A model generated the notes under the pieces. That model did not search any database, was not told where the DNA came from, and saw only the letters and a list, made by a program, of their open reading frames with translations. DNA of 64,000 nucleotides, taken from assembly GCA_022376925.1 (NCBI GenBank), contig JAIOJX010000004.1:120553123-120617122 (forward strand), given 5' to 3'. Both the position numbers and the translations under genes were made by a program. Positions 12,551 through 25,035 of the stretch are shown here, piece by piece (position 1 is the first letter of the stretch; each line of letters begins with the position of its first letter). Source of the stretch: Tragulus kanchil (Eukaryota; Chordata; Mammalia; Artiodactyla; Tragulidae).

Positions 12551-12833
12551 GCTGCATGTCCACAGGCAGTCTGTTAAACACTTTAGGACCTGGGTTCATC
12601 ATCTCTAAAGTGAGATTATTAAAATAGACATTACCTGCAGTGTTCTAGGTCTATGATTCGGTTGGAATGGGGCTCTTGGAAATATAGTTTCATTTGATAG
12701 TGTGCTCGTTTTAATAGTTTTCTGAGTATTTCAAATGTCTTCTTGTTTATTCTAGAGATCATAAATTTTGTTTCACATATTACCTTTGAGGATATTTTCT
12801 AGGACAGGACCCCAGCATTAAAACATAATGGAG

Positions 12834-13108
12834 AGGGCTTCCCTGGTGGTCCAGTGGGTAGAGAGTCCACCTTGCAGTGCAAGGGGCACTGGTTCAATCC
12901 CTGACCCAGGAAGATCCCACATGCTGCGGAGCAGCTGGACCAGTGTGTCCAATTACCCAGTGCTCTGAAGTGCACACGCCCCAAGCTGGTGCTCTGAAAC
13001 TAGAGAGACCACTGCAATAGGAGGTCCACACATGCCAAAGAATAAAAGGTGGATGAAAATAAATATAAAAATAAAAGAGGTATGATGGGGGAAAAATAAA
13101 AAATAAAC
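12834..13108 (+). mobile_element. CHR/SINE2-type tRNA-Glu SINE
   Basis: Plus-strand element from GGCTTCCCTGGTGGTCCAG to an A-rich tail. Flanked by CATAATGGAG at 12824-12833 and 13109-13118, a target-site duplication. Confidence 0.9.
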
Positions 13109-13254
13109 CATAATGGAGGAAGGTGATATTTGTGATGATTCATGTTTTAGTGGATGAAAATTAACTACAATTCTTTTTTCATAGTTGTGAAAAAGTAGAA
13201 AGTGTCAGGATCTGGTTGTGAAGCTCTTTGAAATGTGACAGAAGGATAGTGTTT

Positions 13255-13417
13255 AAAGGGTGCAGGTGTTAGAGTCATATCTTGAAAAGATGTTGAGCTT
13301 TGAGAAAGTCTCTGATCTTCTCTATGTCTCTGTTTCCAAATCGGTAACATCAGGATAATAATAATTTCTACCTCATTAGGCTTGCTTAGAGGACTAAATG
13401 ACTTAACACGTACAAAA
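13255..13417 (+). mobile_element. MIR SINE fragment (truncated by junction)
   Basis: It carries the MIR core pattern: TCTCTGATCTTCTCTATGTC, TCTGTTTCCAAATCGGTAAC, GGATAATAATAATTTCTACC, then GAGGACTAAATGACTTAACA. It is cut at the D6 junction. The 95- and 144-codon minus-strand ORFs over it are chance. Confidence 0.75.
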
Positions 13418-13938
13418 TACACAGTGGCATGCCTTATTGAACCTTGAACCATGTGCTGTTTAAAATGTTATGTCTGAATAGCTTAAGCATATTTCATTGC
13501 ATGGTTGTTCCACTCGTAATAATTCAAATTAAATGAACAAATTCTTCATTTAAGAACAAAGCTATAAGAGAATTAGGAAACAACATGATATGGTCAAGTA
13601 CTCTGCATTCGCAGAGTCAGGTACTAATCTCATGTACCTGACTCCAGCCAACCCAGCTGCATGTCCACAGGCAGTCTGTTAAACACTTTAGGACCTGGGT
13701 TCATCATCTCTAAAGTGAGATTATTAAAATAGACATTACCTGCAGTGTTCTAGGTCTATGATTCGGTTGGAATGGGGCTCTTGGAAATATAGTTTCATTT
13801 GATAGTGTGCTCGTTTTAATAGTTTTCTGAGTATTTCAAATGTCTTCTTGTTTATTCTAGAGATCATAAATTTTGTTTCACATATTACCTTTGAGGATAT
13901 TTTCTAGGACAGGACCCCAGCATTAAAACATAATGGAG

Positions 13939-14213
13939 AGGGCTTCCCTGGTGGTCCAGTGGGTAGAGAGTCCACCTTGCAGTGCAAGGGGCACTGGTTC
14001 AATCCCTGACCCAGGAAGATCCCACATGCTGCGGAGCAGCTGGACCAGTGTGTCCAATTACCCAGTGCTCTGAAGTGCACACGCCCCAAGCTGGTGCTCT
14101 GAAACTAGAGAGACCACTGCAATAGGAGGTCCACACATGCCAAAGAATAAAAGGTGGATGAAAATAAATATAAAAATAAAAGAGGTATGATGGGGGAAAA
14201 ATAAAAAATAAAC
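13939..14213 (+). mobile_element. CHR/SINE2-type SINE (D6 second copy)
   Basis: Same as 12834-13108, offset 1105, including the flanking direct repeats. Confidence 0.9.
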
Positions 14214-14359
14214 CATAATGGAGGAAGGTGATATTTGTGATGATTCATGTTTTAGTGGATGAAAATTAACTACAATTCTTTTTTCATAGTTGTGAAAAAG
14301 TAGAAAGTGTCAGGATCTGGTTGTGAAGCTCTTTGAAATGTGACAGAAGGATAGTGTTT

Positions 14360-14570
14360 AAAGGGTGCAGGTGTTAGAGTCATATCTTGAAAAGATGTTG
14401 AGCTTTGAGAAAGTCTCTGATCTTCTCTATGTCTCTGTTTCCAAATCGGTAACATCAGGATAATAATAATTTCTACCTCATTAGGCTTGCTTAGAGGACT
14501 AAATGACTTAACACGTACAAAATACATATATTGGCACCAGGAACATGGTTTGTGCTGGGACGTTAGGTAG
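14360..14570 (+). mobile_element. MIR SINE fragment (complete in D6 second copy)
   Basis: Same MIR, here continuing through the 3' part (ATATTGGCACCAGGAACATG). Confidence 0.7.
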
Positions 14571-17500
14571 TAACAACCATCACTGGGCTGGTGTCTTATA
14601 TAGCAGCAGACATATGTGTAAAACATACTGAGATATTCTTGAATTGGTGCTCTGGTCAAGTTTAACACCAAAAAATCTAATGGTCCATTTGTGTATTCTC
14701 TCAAGTTGCTGTGAGTCTTAATGCAATAGCAGTGAAATTTATGAGAGATCAGTTTGGGTGCATGGTTGGGGTGGGTATGTGAGGGTGAAATAATCTTAAA
14801 AGCTTTTTCAAATTAAAGGTAATGTCAGCTGTGAAAATTCTAATTCCTTCATCGTGTGTGTATGCATATGCACGTAAACACATACCTAAGAAATAAGATT
14901 TCATAAAATCGAAATTCTCCAAATAACTAGAGTTTAATGTGTCTGCCATTGTACTAATATCAAGTATAGCATATGATTTCACATTAGATTAATATAACTA
15001 TGAAAATATATAATTTTAATCATTTTTAATATCAATTTCCCAAGTGCATTAGAAGGGAAATGGAAGAACAGACATGTATTTTTCAAAAGCTAAATTATTC
15101 AGAAACATTTTTGTAAAATTTGGAATGAAGAGGGATGCATTATTTCATTCTTTTGTGCAGATTAGTAGCCTGAGAGATCTCTATGGGCCACAGAGATCAG
15201 TAGTAACAGGATTGACTGACTTTAGGTCACTGCTGTTTACAGAGTAATAGGTGCATTGTCTGCAAGTTGGTACAGTGTTATTACCTTATAGCATTTCAGA
15301 AAACAAAGATCCTTCCCTATTAGTTTGAATGATAAAACACATTGCACACATGCACACACACCTACAATTCCTTCTTCCTAGCTTATTACTAAATAGTCTG
15401 CATTTACTAATTTTAAGCCTGCTTCTCCTAACTGTGATAGTTTTGACCTATCTGTTATCCATGGAGACATTTTTCCATGGTTGAATTTACTTAGATGGGA
15501 ATAGTGAAATTACTGGTCAGAATAGTTTAGCAAAAAAAATAATGAAGTAGGAAAAGTTTAATCGCTTTAAATTGTTTTTCATCACCTATTTTGCAAGGGA
15601 TAGTAAGTTTCTTGAAATGTTTTTAATATCCTTAGCAAGTTTTAAATGCCAGAAGTATTTAAAACATTTCATTGTACCCCATATTATAAGTTATGAGAGA
15701 AACACATTAACAATACAATGTTTTAGTGACATGCAGTGAGTGGTTCTCTTTTCTGGAATATGTATGTATGTATGCCCCCAAAAAAGGAATAGTAGCTTCC
15801 AATGACGTATCTAAATATTCTTAATGTTAACAAGTCAATTAACAGCCACTCACACTTACACAGTCGCACTGGACATGAATGAGAACATTAATTAAAGTCT
15901 GCTACAGATTAGAGTTCTTAAAGGAAAAACATTTGAAATCTTAATTGAATCCACTGCACAAATGCTTAAAAAAAAAAGCTTTTTAAATAATGCAGCTGTG
16001 AAAATTCTAATTCCTTCATCGTGTGTATGCATATGCACGTAAACACATACCTAAGAAATAAGATTTCATAAAATCGAAATTCTCCAAATAACTAGAGTTT
16101 AATGTGTCTGCCATTGTACTAATATCAAGTATAGCATATGATTTCACATTAGATTAATATAACTATGAAAATATATAATTTTAATCATTTTTAATATCAA
16201 TTTCCCAAGTGCATTAGAAGGGAAATGGAAGAACAGACATGTATTTTTCAAAAGCTAAATTATTCAGAAACATTTTTGTAAAATTTGGAATGAAGAGGGA
16301 TGCATTATTTCATTCTTTTGTGCAGATTAGTAGCCTGAGAGATCTCTATGGGCCACAGAGATCAGTAGTAACAGGATTGACTGACTTTAGGTCACTGCTG
16401 TTTACAGAGTAATAGGTGCATTGTCTGCAAGTTGGTACAGTGTTATTACCTTATAGCATTTCAGAAAACAAAGATCCTTCCCTATTAGTTTGAATGATAA
16501 AACACATTGCACACATGCACACACACCTACAATTCCTTCTTCCTAGCTTATTACTAAATAGTCTGCATTTACTAATTTTAAGCCTGCTTCTCCTAACTGT
16601 GATAGTTTTGACCTATCTGTTATCCATGGAGACATTTTTCCATGGTTGAATTTACTAGATGGGAATAGTGAAATTACTGGTCAGAATAGTTTAGCAAAAA
16701 AAATAATGAAGTAGGAAAAGTTTAATCGCTTTAAATTGTTTTTCATCACCTATTTTGCAAGGGATAGTAAGTTTCTTGAAATGTTTTTAATATCCTTAGC
16801 AAGTTTTAAATGCCAGAAGTATTTAAAACATTTCATTGTACCCCATATTATAAGTTATGAGAGAAACACATTAACAATACAATGTTTTAGTGACATGCAG
16901 TGAGTGGTTCTCTTTTCTGGAATATGTATGTATGTATGCCCCCAAAAAAGGAATAGTAGCTTCCAATGACGTATCTAAATATTCTTAATGTTAACAAGTC
17001 AATTAACAGCCACTCACACTTACACAGTCGCACTGGACATGAATGAGAACATTAATTAAAGTCTGCTACAGATTAGAGTTCTTAAAGGAAAAACATTTGA
17101 AATCTTAATTGAATCCACTGCACAATGCAGCTGTTCACTTATTAATTCAGTTCATATTTATTTATCCTTTAATTGTAAGGACTTAGTATGAGCACGTTAA
17201 AAGTCCTTGTTTTCTTGGAGTTTACAAGATCCTTATAAAGCAATCACCATTGCTTCCTGCCTCAACTGGAAACTGGAAACTGGGAATGATACGTAAATCA
17301 TTTATATGAGTAATGTGCAGGTTTTTGCACATATTGTTGAAAGTTGGAGAAGAGTGATGCTACAGTGTTGGTGTCTGGACTCATAATTTTTAGCAGTTTA
17401 TCTTTTTAAAGAGACAATATAAATGAGTAAAGGTATTATTATTATTATCATTATGAATTTTCCATTGACAAAAGAACCAAAATAATATTTCCATTTATTG

Positions 17501-18813
17501 TGTCCTATGTATCTCCTTTTCCTATGTAGTTAGAAAGTAAGTGATTCACAGAAAAGGCGATTCCTAGTTTTTGAAAAACTATCTTGCTTTTTGTCTTCAG
17601 TGCATTAGGGCATTCTGGTGACAACTATATAGTTCAGAGTAGAGAAAGGACTTGAACTAACCCATTTAATCAGAGTCTGAATTTTCTGACTTGACTCTAT
17701 CTTGTGTTAAAGTAAACACACAGTTGCCTACTCACACCCTTGCTCTGTGTGGACACAGCTTTACCAAGACACTGTATTACAGATGGAGATGAACTTTCTT
17801 ACTAGATGTGACTTCTTTGAACTGCAATATGATCATCTGTGGAAGGACAAGAGAGTGTTACAATAAAGAACAATATATAACAGGATCTCCAAATGCTTGT
17901 GCTCCAGACAGATAATTTTACATAGAAAATTTCAGGCAAGCTAAATTAGAAAAAATGAGTATACTTGAGGAAATATATCTTGAAAGTATCACTTTGCATG
18001 TTGGGCTTCTACAGGAAAATATATTCTTGCTTGACCAATAAAGAAAAGAAAGTGTAAAAATGGAATCATAGCCTCTCTTGCTTAAATAAGATCTTTATCC
18101 AGTGAAAATTTGCTGTTGTCCAAAATCTTACTTATTATAAAGTCCTAAAATATGTGTGTTTTTTTTTTTTTTGAAAACTTAAGTTTGCCTTTTGTAGGTT
18201 TCCCCAAAACAATAAAGAGAGTTTATTAGAGAAAATTGGAAATGGATGGTGTCTGGTATCTTATGTATAAGGGAGTCAGAATCAAACTAAACAAATTGTA
18301 GTTAGCTTCTGGTATATGGAGTCCTTCTGAAACACTCATTTGTCATAATTCCCATGTGTTTGTGTGGATATGTCCTTATACCTTGGAGTTTTGCTGGAAA
18401 GTGTGTATTATTTTAGGGGGGAGGGGAAATCCCTGCTGTAATTAATTTGAACCTCTTGGAGACAAGCCCTTTTGTCATTTAAGTGTGAAAAAAAAAGAGA
18501 GAGAGAGAAATGGGTGATAATTGGTCTCTTGGTTAGATTTTCAGGTTGTTGTCTTGAGATTTTGCTCAGAGACCATGGCAACAAATAAGAAACCAAAACA
18601 TAGTAACCTTTAATAAAGGAAAGCTGAAAAGATTCAGTAAAAATGGTTTAATGGAATCCCTTCGTAATGAAATACAGTGTTTTTAAAGTGTTCAAGTCTA
18701 AGGACTTTAGGAGTACCTAAGAATAAACTTAATTCCCACTGGTTTCTGTGTGAGAAGTCTATAATGATATAAGAAGAGTGAAAATGAGACAAACAAATAG
18801 AATCAGGGAAATT
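14571..18813. other. Intronic sequence, nothing firmly recognised
   Basis: AT-rich sequence; 14826-17135 is duplication D7 and 17136-18813 is single copy. It contains a T-run near 18162 and a short GA-run near 18498. No gene or classifiable element was found. Confidence 0.5.
14826..17135 (+). repeat. Tandem duplication D7 (junction 15993)
   Basis: Positions 14826-15970 recur at 15993-17135, initial offset 1167. A TG unit and a TT are missing from copy 2. The junction holds an A-run and TTTTTAAATAA not found at the end of copy 2. Confidence 0.95.
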
Positions 18814-19076
18814 GAAATTTCATTTCCAGCCCGGAGGAGGACATTTTAGAAAGAGAACTTGGGTCTCATGCTCAGTTCTTTGCATTTACTGTTTTCATTG
18901 ACCTACTTGTGCCTGAACCAAATGCCTGAGGTTCTGAGAGGAGTCAGGGAGAGGGACGAGGTGGACACCTACAGGACAGAGAATGCTTATTTTGTGAAAG
19001 AGAAGACTTTCAGGGGTCTGACTCTGCCTGTGACTCTGAAGGAATGGATTTCCGTTCTCTTAAAAATCCCCTTCAG

Positions 19077-19350
19077 GGGCTTCCCCTGGTGGTCCAGTGG
19101 GTAAGGACACCGCCTTGCAGTGCAAGGGGCGCTGGTTCGATCCCTGGCCTGGGAAGATCCCACGTGCCGCGGAGCAGCTGGACTGATGTGTCCAACTATG
19201 GAACCTGAGTTCTGGAGCGCATGCGCCCAGAGCTGGTGCTCTGCAGTGAGAGAGGCCACTGCGATGGGAGGCCCACACAGGCCAAAGAACAAAGATGGAT
19301 GAAACTAGATAAATGAGATTCCAATAAAAGTGGCCAAAAAAAAAAAAAAA
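19077..19350 (+). mobile_element. CHR/SINE2-type tRNA-Glu SINE
   Basis: Full-length, with a poly(A) tail. Flanked by perfect AATCCCCTTCAG at 19065-19076 and 19351-19362. ORFs on both strands here are SINE-derived. Confidence 0.92.
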
Positions 19351-19559
19351 AATCCCCTTCAGAAACTCTTAACAGCATCACCAACATTGCAGAGATTAGA
19401 ACTAGAATTTGCTACAGTAACTGTGGGGAGAGAAGATGAGATTGTGAACATGTCAGGGAGGAACTTGTAATCTAGATCACAGCTTTAGAAATTGAGAAGA
19501 AAATCTTGAAAGGAAAATCTAATCACTAAAACAAAACTGATTCATATAAGTATCCATAG

Positions 19560-19752
19560 TCCTTAAACACTACTCAGCAATTATCCCCACATTCTTAGAT
19601 AAGCACTATCCCTCCATCACATTACTCTGATTTATTTTTCTACAGCAGTCATCATTATTCAAGTCATCCTACTTATTTAGAGTGTGGGTTCCGTGAGAGT
19701 AAGAAACTTGTTTTATACCTGCAACGCATAGAATGAAGTCTGACACACACTA
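19560..19752 (+). mobile_element. L2-like LINE 3' end
   Basis: Resembles the L2 3' region: GTGTGGGTTCCGTGAGAGTA followed by AGAAACTTGTTTTATACCTG and GAAGTCTGACACACACTAG. It is interrupted by the BovB-related tail at 19753. Recurs at 20750-20942. Confidence 0.5.
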
Positions 19753-19866
19753 GTCATTTTTCCATTATTAAGTTATGTACAACTGTTTGAGATCCCATGG
19801 ACTGCAGCATACCAGGATCCTATGTCCTACACTATCTCCTGAAATTTGCTCAAATTCACACACTAG
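19753..19866 (-). mobile_element. BovB-derived 3' tail fragment
   Basis: Minus-strand match to the BovB 3' end (GAGATCCCATGGACTGCAGC, then ACCAGGATCCTATGTCCTAC). Recurs at about 20943-21056 in D8. Confidence 0.65.
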
Positions 19867-20266
19867 ACTGTAATAAATTTCTTGGTTGGATAACTGAAGT
19901 AATTTCTGTAAAAACTGGACAATAGTGTGCTGAACCAGCCAAAGAAAAATCAGGATGGAGACAGTTCAGTGAAGGAAAGGGTGACCTGTTTTAGAGAGGA
20001 AAGGAAATTTCATTTCCAGCCCGGAGGAGGACATTTTAGAAAGAGAACTTGGGTCTCATGCTCAGTTCTTTGCATTTACTGTTTTCATTGACCTACTTGT
20101 GCCTGAACCAAATGCCTGAGGTTCTGAGAGGAGTCAGGGAGAGGGACGAGGTGGACACCTACAGGACAGAGAATGCTTATTTTGTGAAAGAGAAGACTTT
20201 CAGGGGTCTGACTCTGCCTGTGACTCTGAAGGAATGGATTTCCGTTCTCTTAAAAATCCCCTTCAG

Positions 20267-20540
20267 GGGCTTCCCCTGGTGGTCCAGTGGGTAAGGACAC
20301 CGCCTTGCAGTGCAAGGGGCGCTGGTTCGATCCCTGGCCTGGGAAGATCCCACGTGCCGCGGAGCAGCTGGACTGATGTGTCCAACTATGGAACCTGAGT
20401 TCTGGAGCGCATGCGCCCAGAGCTGGTGCTCTGCAGTGAGAGAGGCCACTGCGATGGGAGGCCCACACAGGCCAAAGAACAAAGATGGATGAAACTAGAT
20501 AAATGAGATTCCAATAAAAGTGGCCAAAAAAAAAAAAAAA
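20267..20540 (+). mobile_element. CHR/SINE2-type SINE (D8 second copy)
   Basis: Same as 19077-19350, offset 1190. Confidence 0.92.
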
Positions 20541-21074
20541 AATCCCCTTCAGAAACTCTTAACAGCATCACCAACATTGCAGAGATTAGAACTAGAATTT
20601 GCTACAGTAACTGTGGGGAGAGAAGATGAGATTGTGAACATGTCAGGGAGGAACTTGTAATCTAGATCACAGCTTTAGAAATTGAGAAGAAAATCTTGAA
20701 AGGAAAATCTAATCACTAAAACAAAACTGATTCATATAAGTATCCATAGTCCTTAAACACTACTCAGCAATTATCACACACATTCTTAGATAAGCACTAT
20801 CCCTCCATCACATTACTCTGATTTATTTTTCTACAGCAGTCATCATTATTCAAGTCATCCTACTTATTTAGAGTGTGGGTTCCGTGAGAGTAAGAAACTT
20901 GTTTTATACCTGCAACGCATAGAATGAAGTCTGACACACACTAGTCATTTTTCCATTATTAAGTTATGTACAACTGTTTGAGATCCCATGGACTGCAGCA
21001 TACCAGGATCCTATGTCCTACACTATCTCCTGAAATTTGCTCAAATTCACACACTAGACTGTAATAAATTTCTT

Positions 21075-23260
21075 GGTTGGATAACTGAAGTAATTTCTGT
21101 AAAAACTGGACAATAGTGTGCTGAACCAGCCAAAGAAAAATCAGGATGGAGACAGTTCAGTGAAGGAAAGGGTGACCTGTTTTAGAGAAGGAAATGATGT
21201 GGATCACTTCTACCTTTCAGCTCAGGAAACCCACTTCTGATGGTCTGAAATCTATCCAGCTCATTCCAGAGTGAAGTACAACTCTAAGTGTAGACTTGGA
21301 AATCTGATTTTAAAGGAGCCTTTTCCTCTCTGTTATAGAATAGAAACTTCTGGAAGTTGCATTCATAATGTGATGTAGTTGAGGTTAACCTACACTGTTT
21401 ATTCAACTTTAAATAGACTCTTCACTTTTATGGGGCATAGGAGAGAGGAAAGAACACCTTACGGAAGACAAAGAAATCTCTTGTCCATATCTCCAAGCTA
21501 ATAACTGTGACATCAGAGTTAACAGTTTGATTTGAAGGTCTCTCCTCTTCTGCAAAGAGAAACTGCCATATGGCTGACATTGTGGTCTTTCCATTTACAC
21601 AACAATTTAATATGCCTAGTTTATGATGAAATACCAGCTCCCGGCTGGGAAATTAAAGCAGCATTCAACTCCTCTCAGCAAGAAGACTGCAGTTTGATAT
21701 ATTCTGTAAACTGGATGCTGCATTAGCCAAGGGAAAGGATTGGCATAGTTAGGAAACACAGTTGGACTTGTTAAAACAAGCGTTTCAGTGCACAGATGCT
21801 AAGTCTCTTTGGAGCTATGCTTTGGATCACTTTGCTCCTACTTAGCTATCAACCAAATATATTTTTGTTTCAGTTCTTTTTAATTTTCATCATTACAGTG
21901 ATTTATATGAATGCGGTCTTCTACCTCTAAGATTTCAAAAAATGTTTGTTGGGAAAGATAGCTGACTGTATATTAAAATAGTCTCTTTTCCTTATGAGTG
22001 CCATTTTAATCAGCTTGATACATAATCTGTCAAGATATGGTGAAACAAGAATGACCTCGTACAGACAGAAGCAAATGTTGACCCTGTTAAAAACTAGTTA
22101 TTTGACCTTAAGTAGGTTAATTCAGTATTTTAGTTCAGCATGGTAATGTCACTTACCTTTGCTCAGGAAACCATTTCCCCTGATGGGTTGGATAACTGAA
22201 GTAATTTCTGTAAAAACTGGACAATAGTGTGCTGAACCAGCCAAAGAAAAATCAGGATGGAGACAGTTCAGTGAAGGAAAGGGTGACCTGTTTTAGAGAA
22301 GGAAATGATGTGGATCACTTCTACCTTTCAGCTCAGGAAACCCACTTCTGATGGTCTGAAATCTATCCAGCTCATTCCAGAGTGAAGTACAACTCTAAGT
22401 GTAGACTTGGAAATCTGATTTTAAAGGAGCCTTTTCCTCTCTGTTATAGAATAGAAACTTCTGGAAGTTGCATTCATAATGTGATGTAGTTGAGGTTAAC
22501 CTACACTGTTTATTCAACTTTAAATAGACTCTTCACTTTTATGGGGCATAGGAGAGAGGAAAGAACACCTTACGGAAGACAAAGAAATCTCTTGTCCATA
22601 TCTCCAAGCTAATAACTGTGACATCAGAGTTAACAGTTTGATTTGAAGGTCTCTCCTCTTCTGCAAAGAGAAACTGCCATATGGCTGACATTGTGGTCTT
22701 TCCATTTACACAACAATTTAATATGCCTAGTTTATGATGAAATACCAGCTCCCGGCTGGGAAATTAAAGCAGCATTCAACTCCTCTCAGCAAGAAGACTG
22801 CAGTTTGATATATTCTGTAAACTGGATGCTGCATTAGCCAAGGGAAAGGATTGGCATAGTTAGGAAACACAGTTGGACTTGTTAAAACAAGCGTTTCAGT
22901 GCACAGATGCTAAGTCTCTTTGGAGCTATGCTTTGGATCGCTTTGCTCCTACTTAGCTATCAACCAAATATATTTTTGTTTCAGTTCTTTTTAATTTTCA
23001 TCATTACAGTGATTTATATGAATGCGGTCTTCTACCTCTAAGATTTCAAAAAATGTTTGTTGGGAAAGATAGCTGACTGTATATTAAAATAGTCTCTTTT
23101 CCTTATGAGTGCCATTTTAATCAGCTTGATACATAATCTGTCAAGATATGGTGAAACAAGAATGACCTCGTACAGACAGAAGCAAATGTTGACCCTGTTA
23201 AAAACTAGTTATTTGACCTTAAGTAGGTTAATTCAGTATTTTAGTTCAGCATGGTAATGT
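21075..23260 (+). repeat. Tandem duplication D9 (junction 22186)
   Basis: Positions 21075-22149 recur at 22186-23260, offset 1111. Filler 22150-22185 resembles a noisy copy of 21206-21243. One base differs: A at 21829 and G at 22940. Confidence 0.97.
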
Positions 23261-24167
23261 ATAAAATCAGGATAATACTACTCACTTTGTAGTACAGTTG
23301 CAGAGAATGTATATACATAAACCTGTGTGTATGTATGTGTGTGTATACATGTCTGTAACATACTGGGCATGGTTAGGCAAAATGTTTGTAAGTGGACCCA
23401 GATGTAAAATTCAAACATTTATTTGTTATAATAGTCCATACATATGCACATGTATCTGTATATCCATTAAAATAAGTATTTACCATAGGGTAGTGTGATT
23501 GACCCTGTCTTTCAATGTCATTTCATTCTCTTAAGGTCTGAATAACTCTAAAAATTATAATTTTCCAGTGAAATTCTTTAGATAGATTTCACGGTCAAAG
23601 ATAATAGCTAGTTAGATTCTCACACGTGACACAAAAGTCATTTCTCATCTTTACTTGTCTACTTTGAATTTACTCTTCCAACAAGCATGCTCTGAATCTC
23701 TAAGTTGGTCCATTGTATTCTCAGCATATTTCTCTCTCTTATTAAAAATATTATGATTAAATTATCTGTGATTGCCTAGTGGACTAGACCTTTTTAAACT
23801 TTGTATTTGTATTCCCTGATCCTCGCTTTTGTAGGTCATCAATAATATGTGTCGAAATAACCATCCACACACAGACATATACATACATGGAAACAAAAGT
23901 GTTTTGTTTCTCATTCATTTCTGCTTCCCCATTCCATGTCAGTATCTTCCTGATTTATTATCATGAAGTTATTTTCAACCTATTATCACATGCTAATAAC
24001 CATTAAAATTAAATATTGATTGTTATAAATAATATAATCAACTAAATATTAACAATGTACGCTTTGACTAATATTCATTCATTCAGCAAGCTCTTTGGAG
24101 ACTCTATATGCCAGTCATTGTGTTCTGTAATCAGTATGTCTTCAATAAAGTAAACATGTAAGAAGTC
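21191..24167. other. Intronic sequence, nothing recognised
   Basis: Includes duplication D9 and single-copy intron; a short TG/TATG-rich patch lies near 23320-23350. No gene seen. Confidence 0.5.
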
Positions 24168-24179
24168 AAAACAATATGC

Positions 24180-24321
24180 CAGGCTCCTATGTCCCTGGAA
24201 TTCTCTAGACAGGAATACTGGAGTGGGTAGCCATTCCCTTCTCCAGGGAATCTTCCCCACCCAGGGATCGAACCTGCACTGCAGGCAGATTCTTTACCAT
24301 CTGAGCCTCCAAGAAAGCCCA
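24180..24321 (-). mobile_element. Bov-tA-type SINE
   Basis: Minus-strand Bov-tA (GGGATCGAACCTGCACTGCA, GCAGATTCTTTACCATCTGA). Flanked by perfect AAAACAATATGC at 24168-24179 and 24322-24333. Single copy. Confidence 0.9.
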
Positions 24322-24439
24322 AAAACAATATGCAGATCAGCACAATTCAACACATTAAGAGCATAAGATAAAATAACAATTCAGGACAGAGGAATCCGTC
24401 AAAAACATTCTCTGTGAAGGAGGTAGTGGGTTCCAAAAG

Positions 24440-25035
24440 CTGAGTAGGAGGTGGTGGATGGAGGGGATGTTTATGGAGTGAGCATTCCAAGTGGAAGGAG
24501 CAGCAGGTGTAAAAGCAGAGGCTGGTGATAGCACGATGGTCTGAAGAAATGGATGCCCAGTATTCATAATCCTGGGAGGTAGAGTGGGAGGCAGATAGCA
24601 GCAGGAGATGCGTGAATGTGGATCTGTGTCTTTGCAAGAAACTAGGATTTCATCCTTCAGGTGATGGACAAGAGCTGAAGGCTTTTACATGAGGACTTGC
24701 ATAATCAAATTCACTTTCAGAAATAAGTATCCTCATAGAGGGAAGCAGCTGAACAACTAAACAGATAGTTAGAAAGGTCCTCAAGTAACTCAGACAAGTC
24801 ATGCGTGTTTAAATTAATCTTCGGAAAAGGATTAAAAAAAGATGCAAGAGTAAAGAATTAATGGAGAGAATAGGGTAAAGAGAGGATCCACAAATGATGG
24901 TGTATTTGGGGTTTGATAGCTGGGAAAATGTGATGCCATTCACCATGAGAGTGAATATAGATAAAGCAGGTTTGCAGAGTTAGGGATGGGGGAAATGAGA
25001 GAGGAGTTAGTTGGATTTTGAGTTCGTGAGATTAC
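24440..25035. mobile_element. Old interspersed repeat, family not assigned
   Basis: GAGCATTCCAAGTGGAAGGA, then a region like GGTGCCATTCACCATGAGAG, recalls an old mammalian repeat, but I cannot name it with confidence. The right part is repeated in D10. Confidence 0.35.

Larger units (their letters stand above)
12311..14526 (+). repeat. Tandem duplication D6 (junction 13418)
   Basis: Positions 12311-13417 recur at 13418-14526 (offset 1107 then 1105, CACTCTCGTAA versus CACTCGTAA). The unit contains a CHR/SINE2-type SINE and a MIR, and its first part also occurs at 11163, making three copies. Confidence 0.97.
18814..21190 (+). repeat. Tandem duplication D8 (junction 20004)
   Basis: Positions 18814-20003 recur at 20004-21190 with offset 1190, the longest unit. 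It contains a complete SINE with its poly(A) and target-site duplication. The A-run has equal length in both copies. Confidence 0.97.

Noticed and set aside
14270..14704. 144-codon ORF on the minus strand
   Set aside because: It reads through a MIR element in antisense; the earlier copy at 13165 has a different N-terminus only because of the duplication break.
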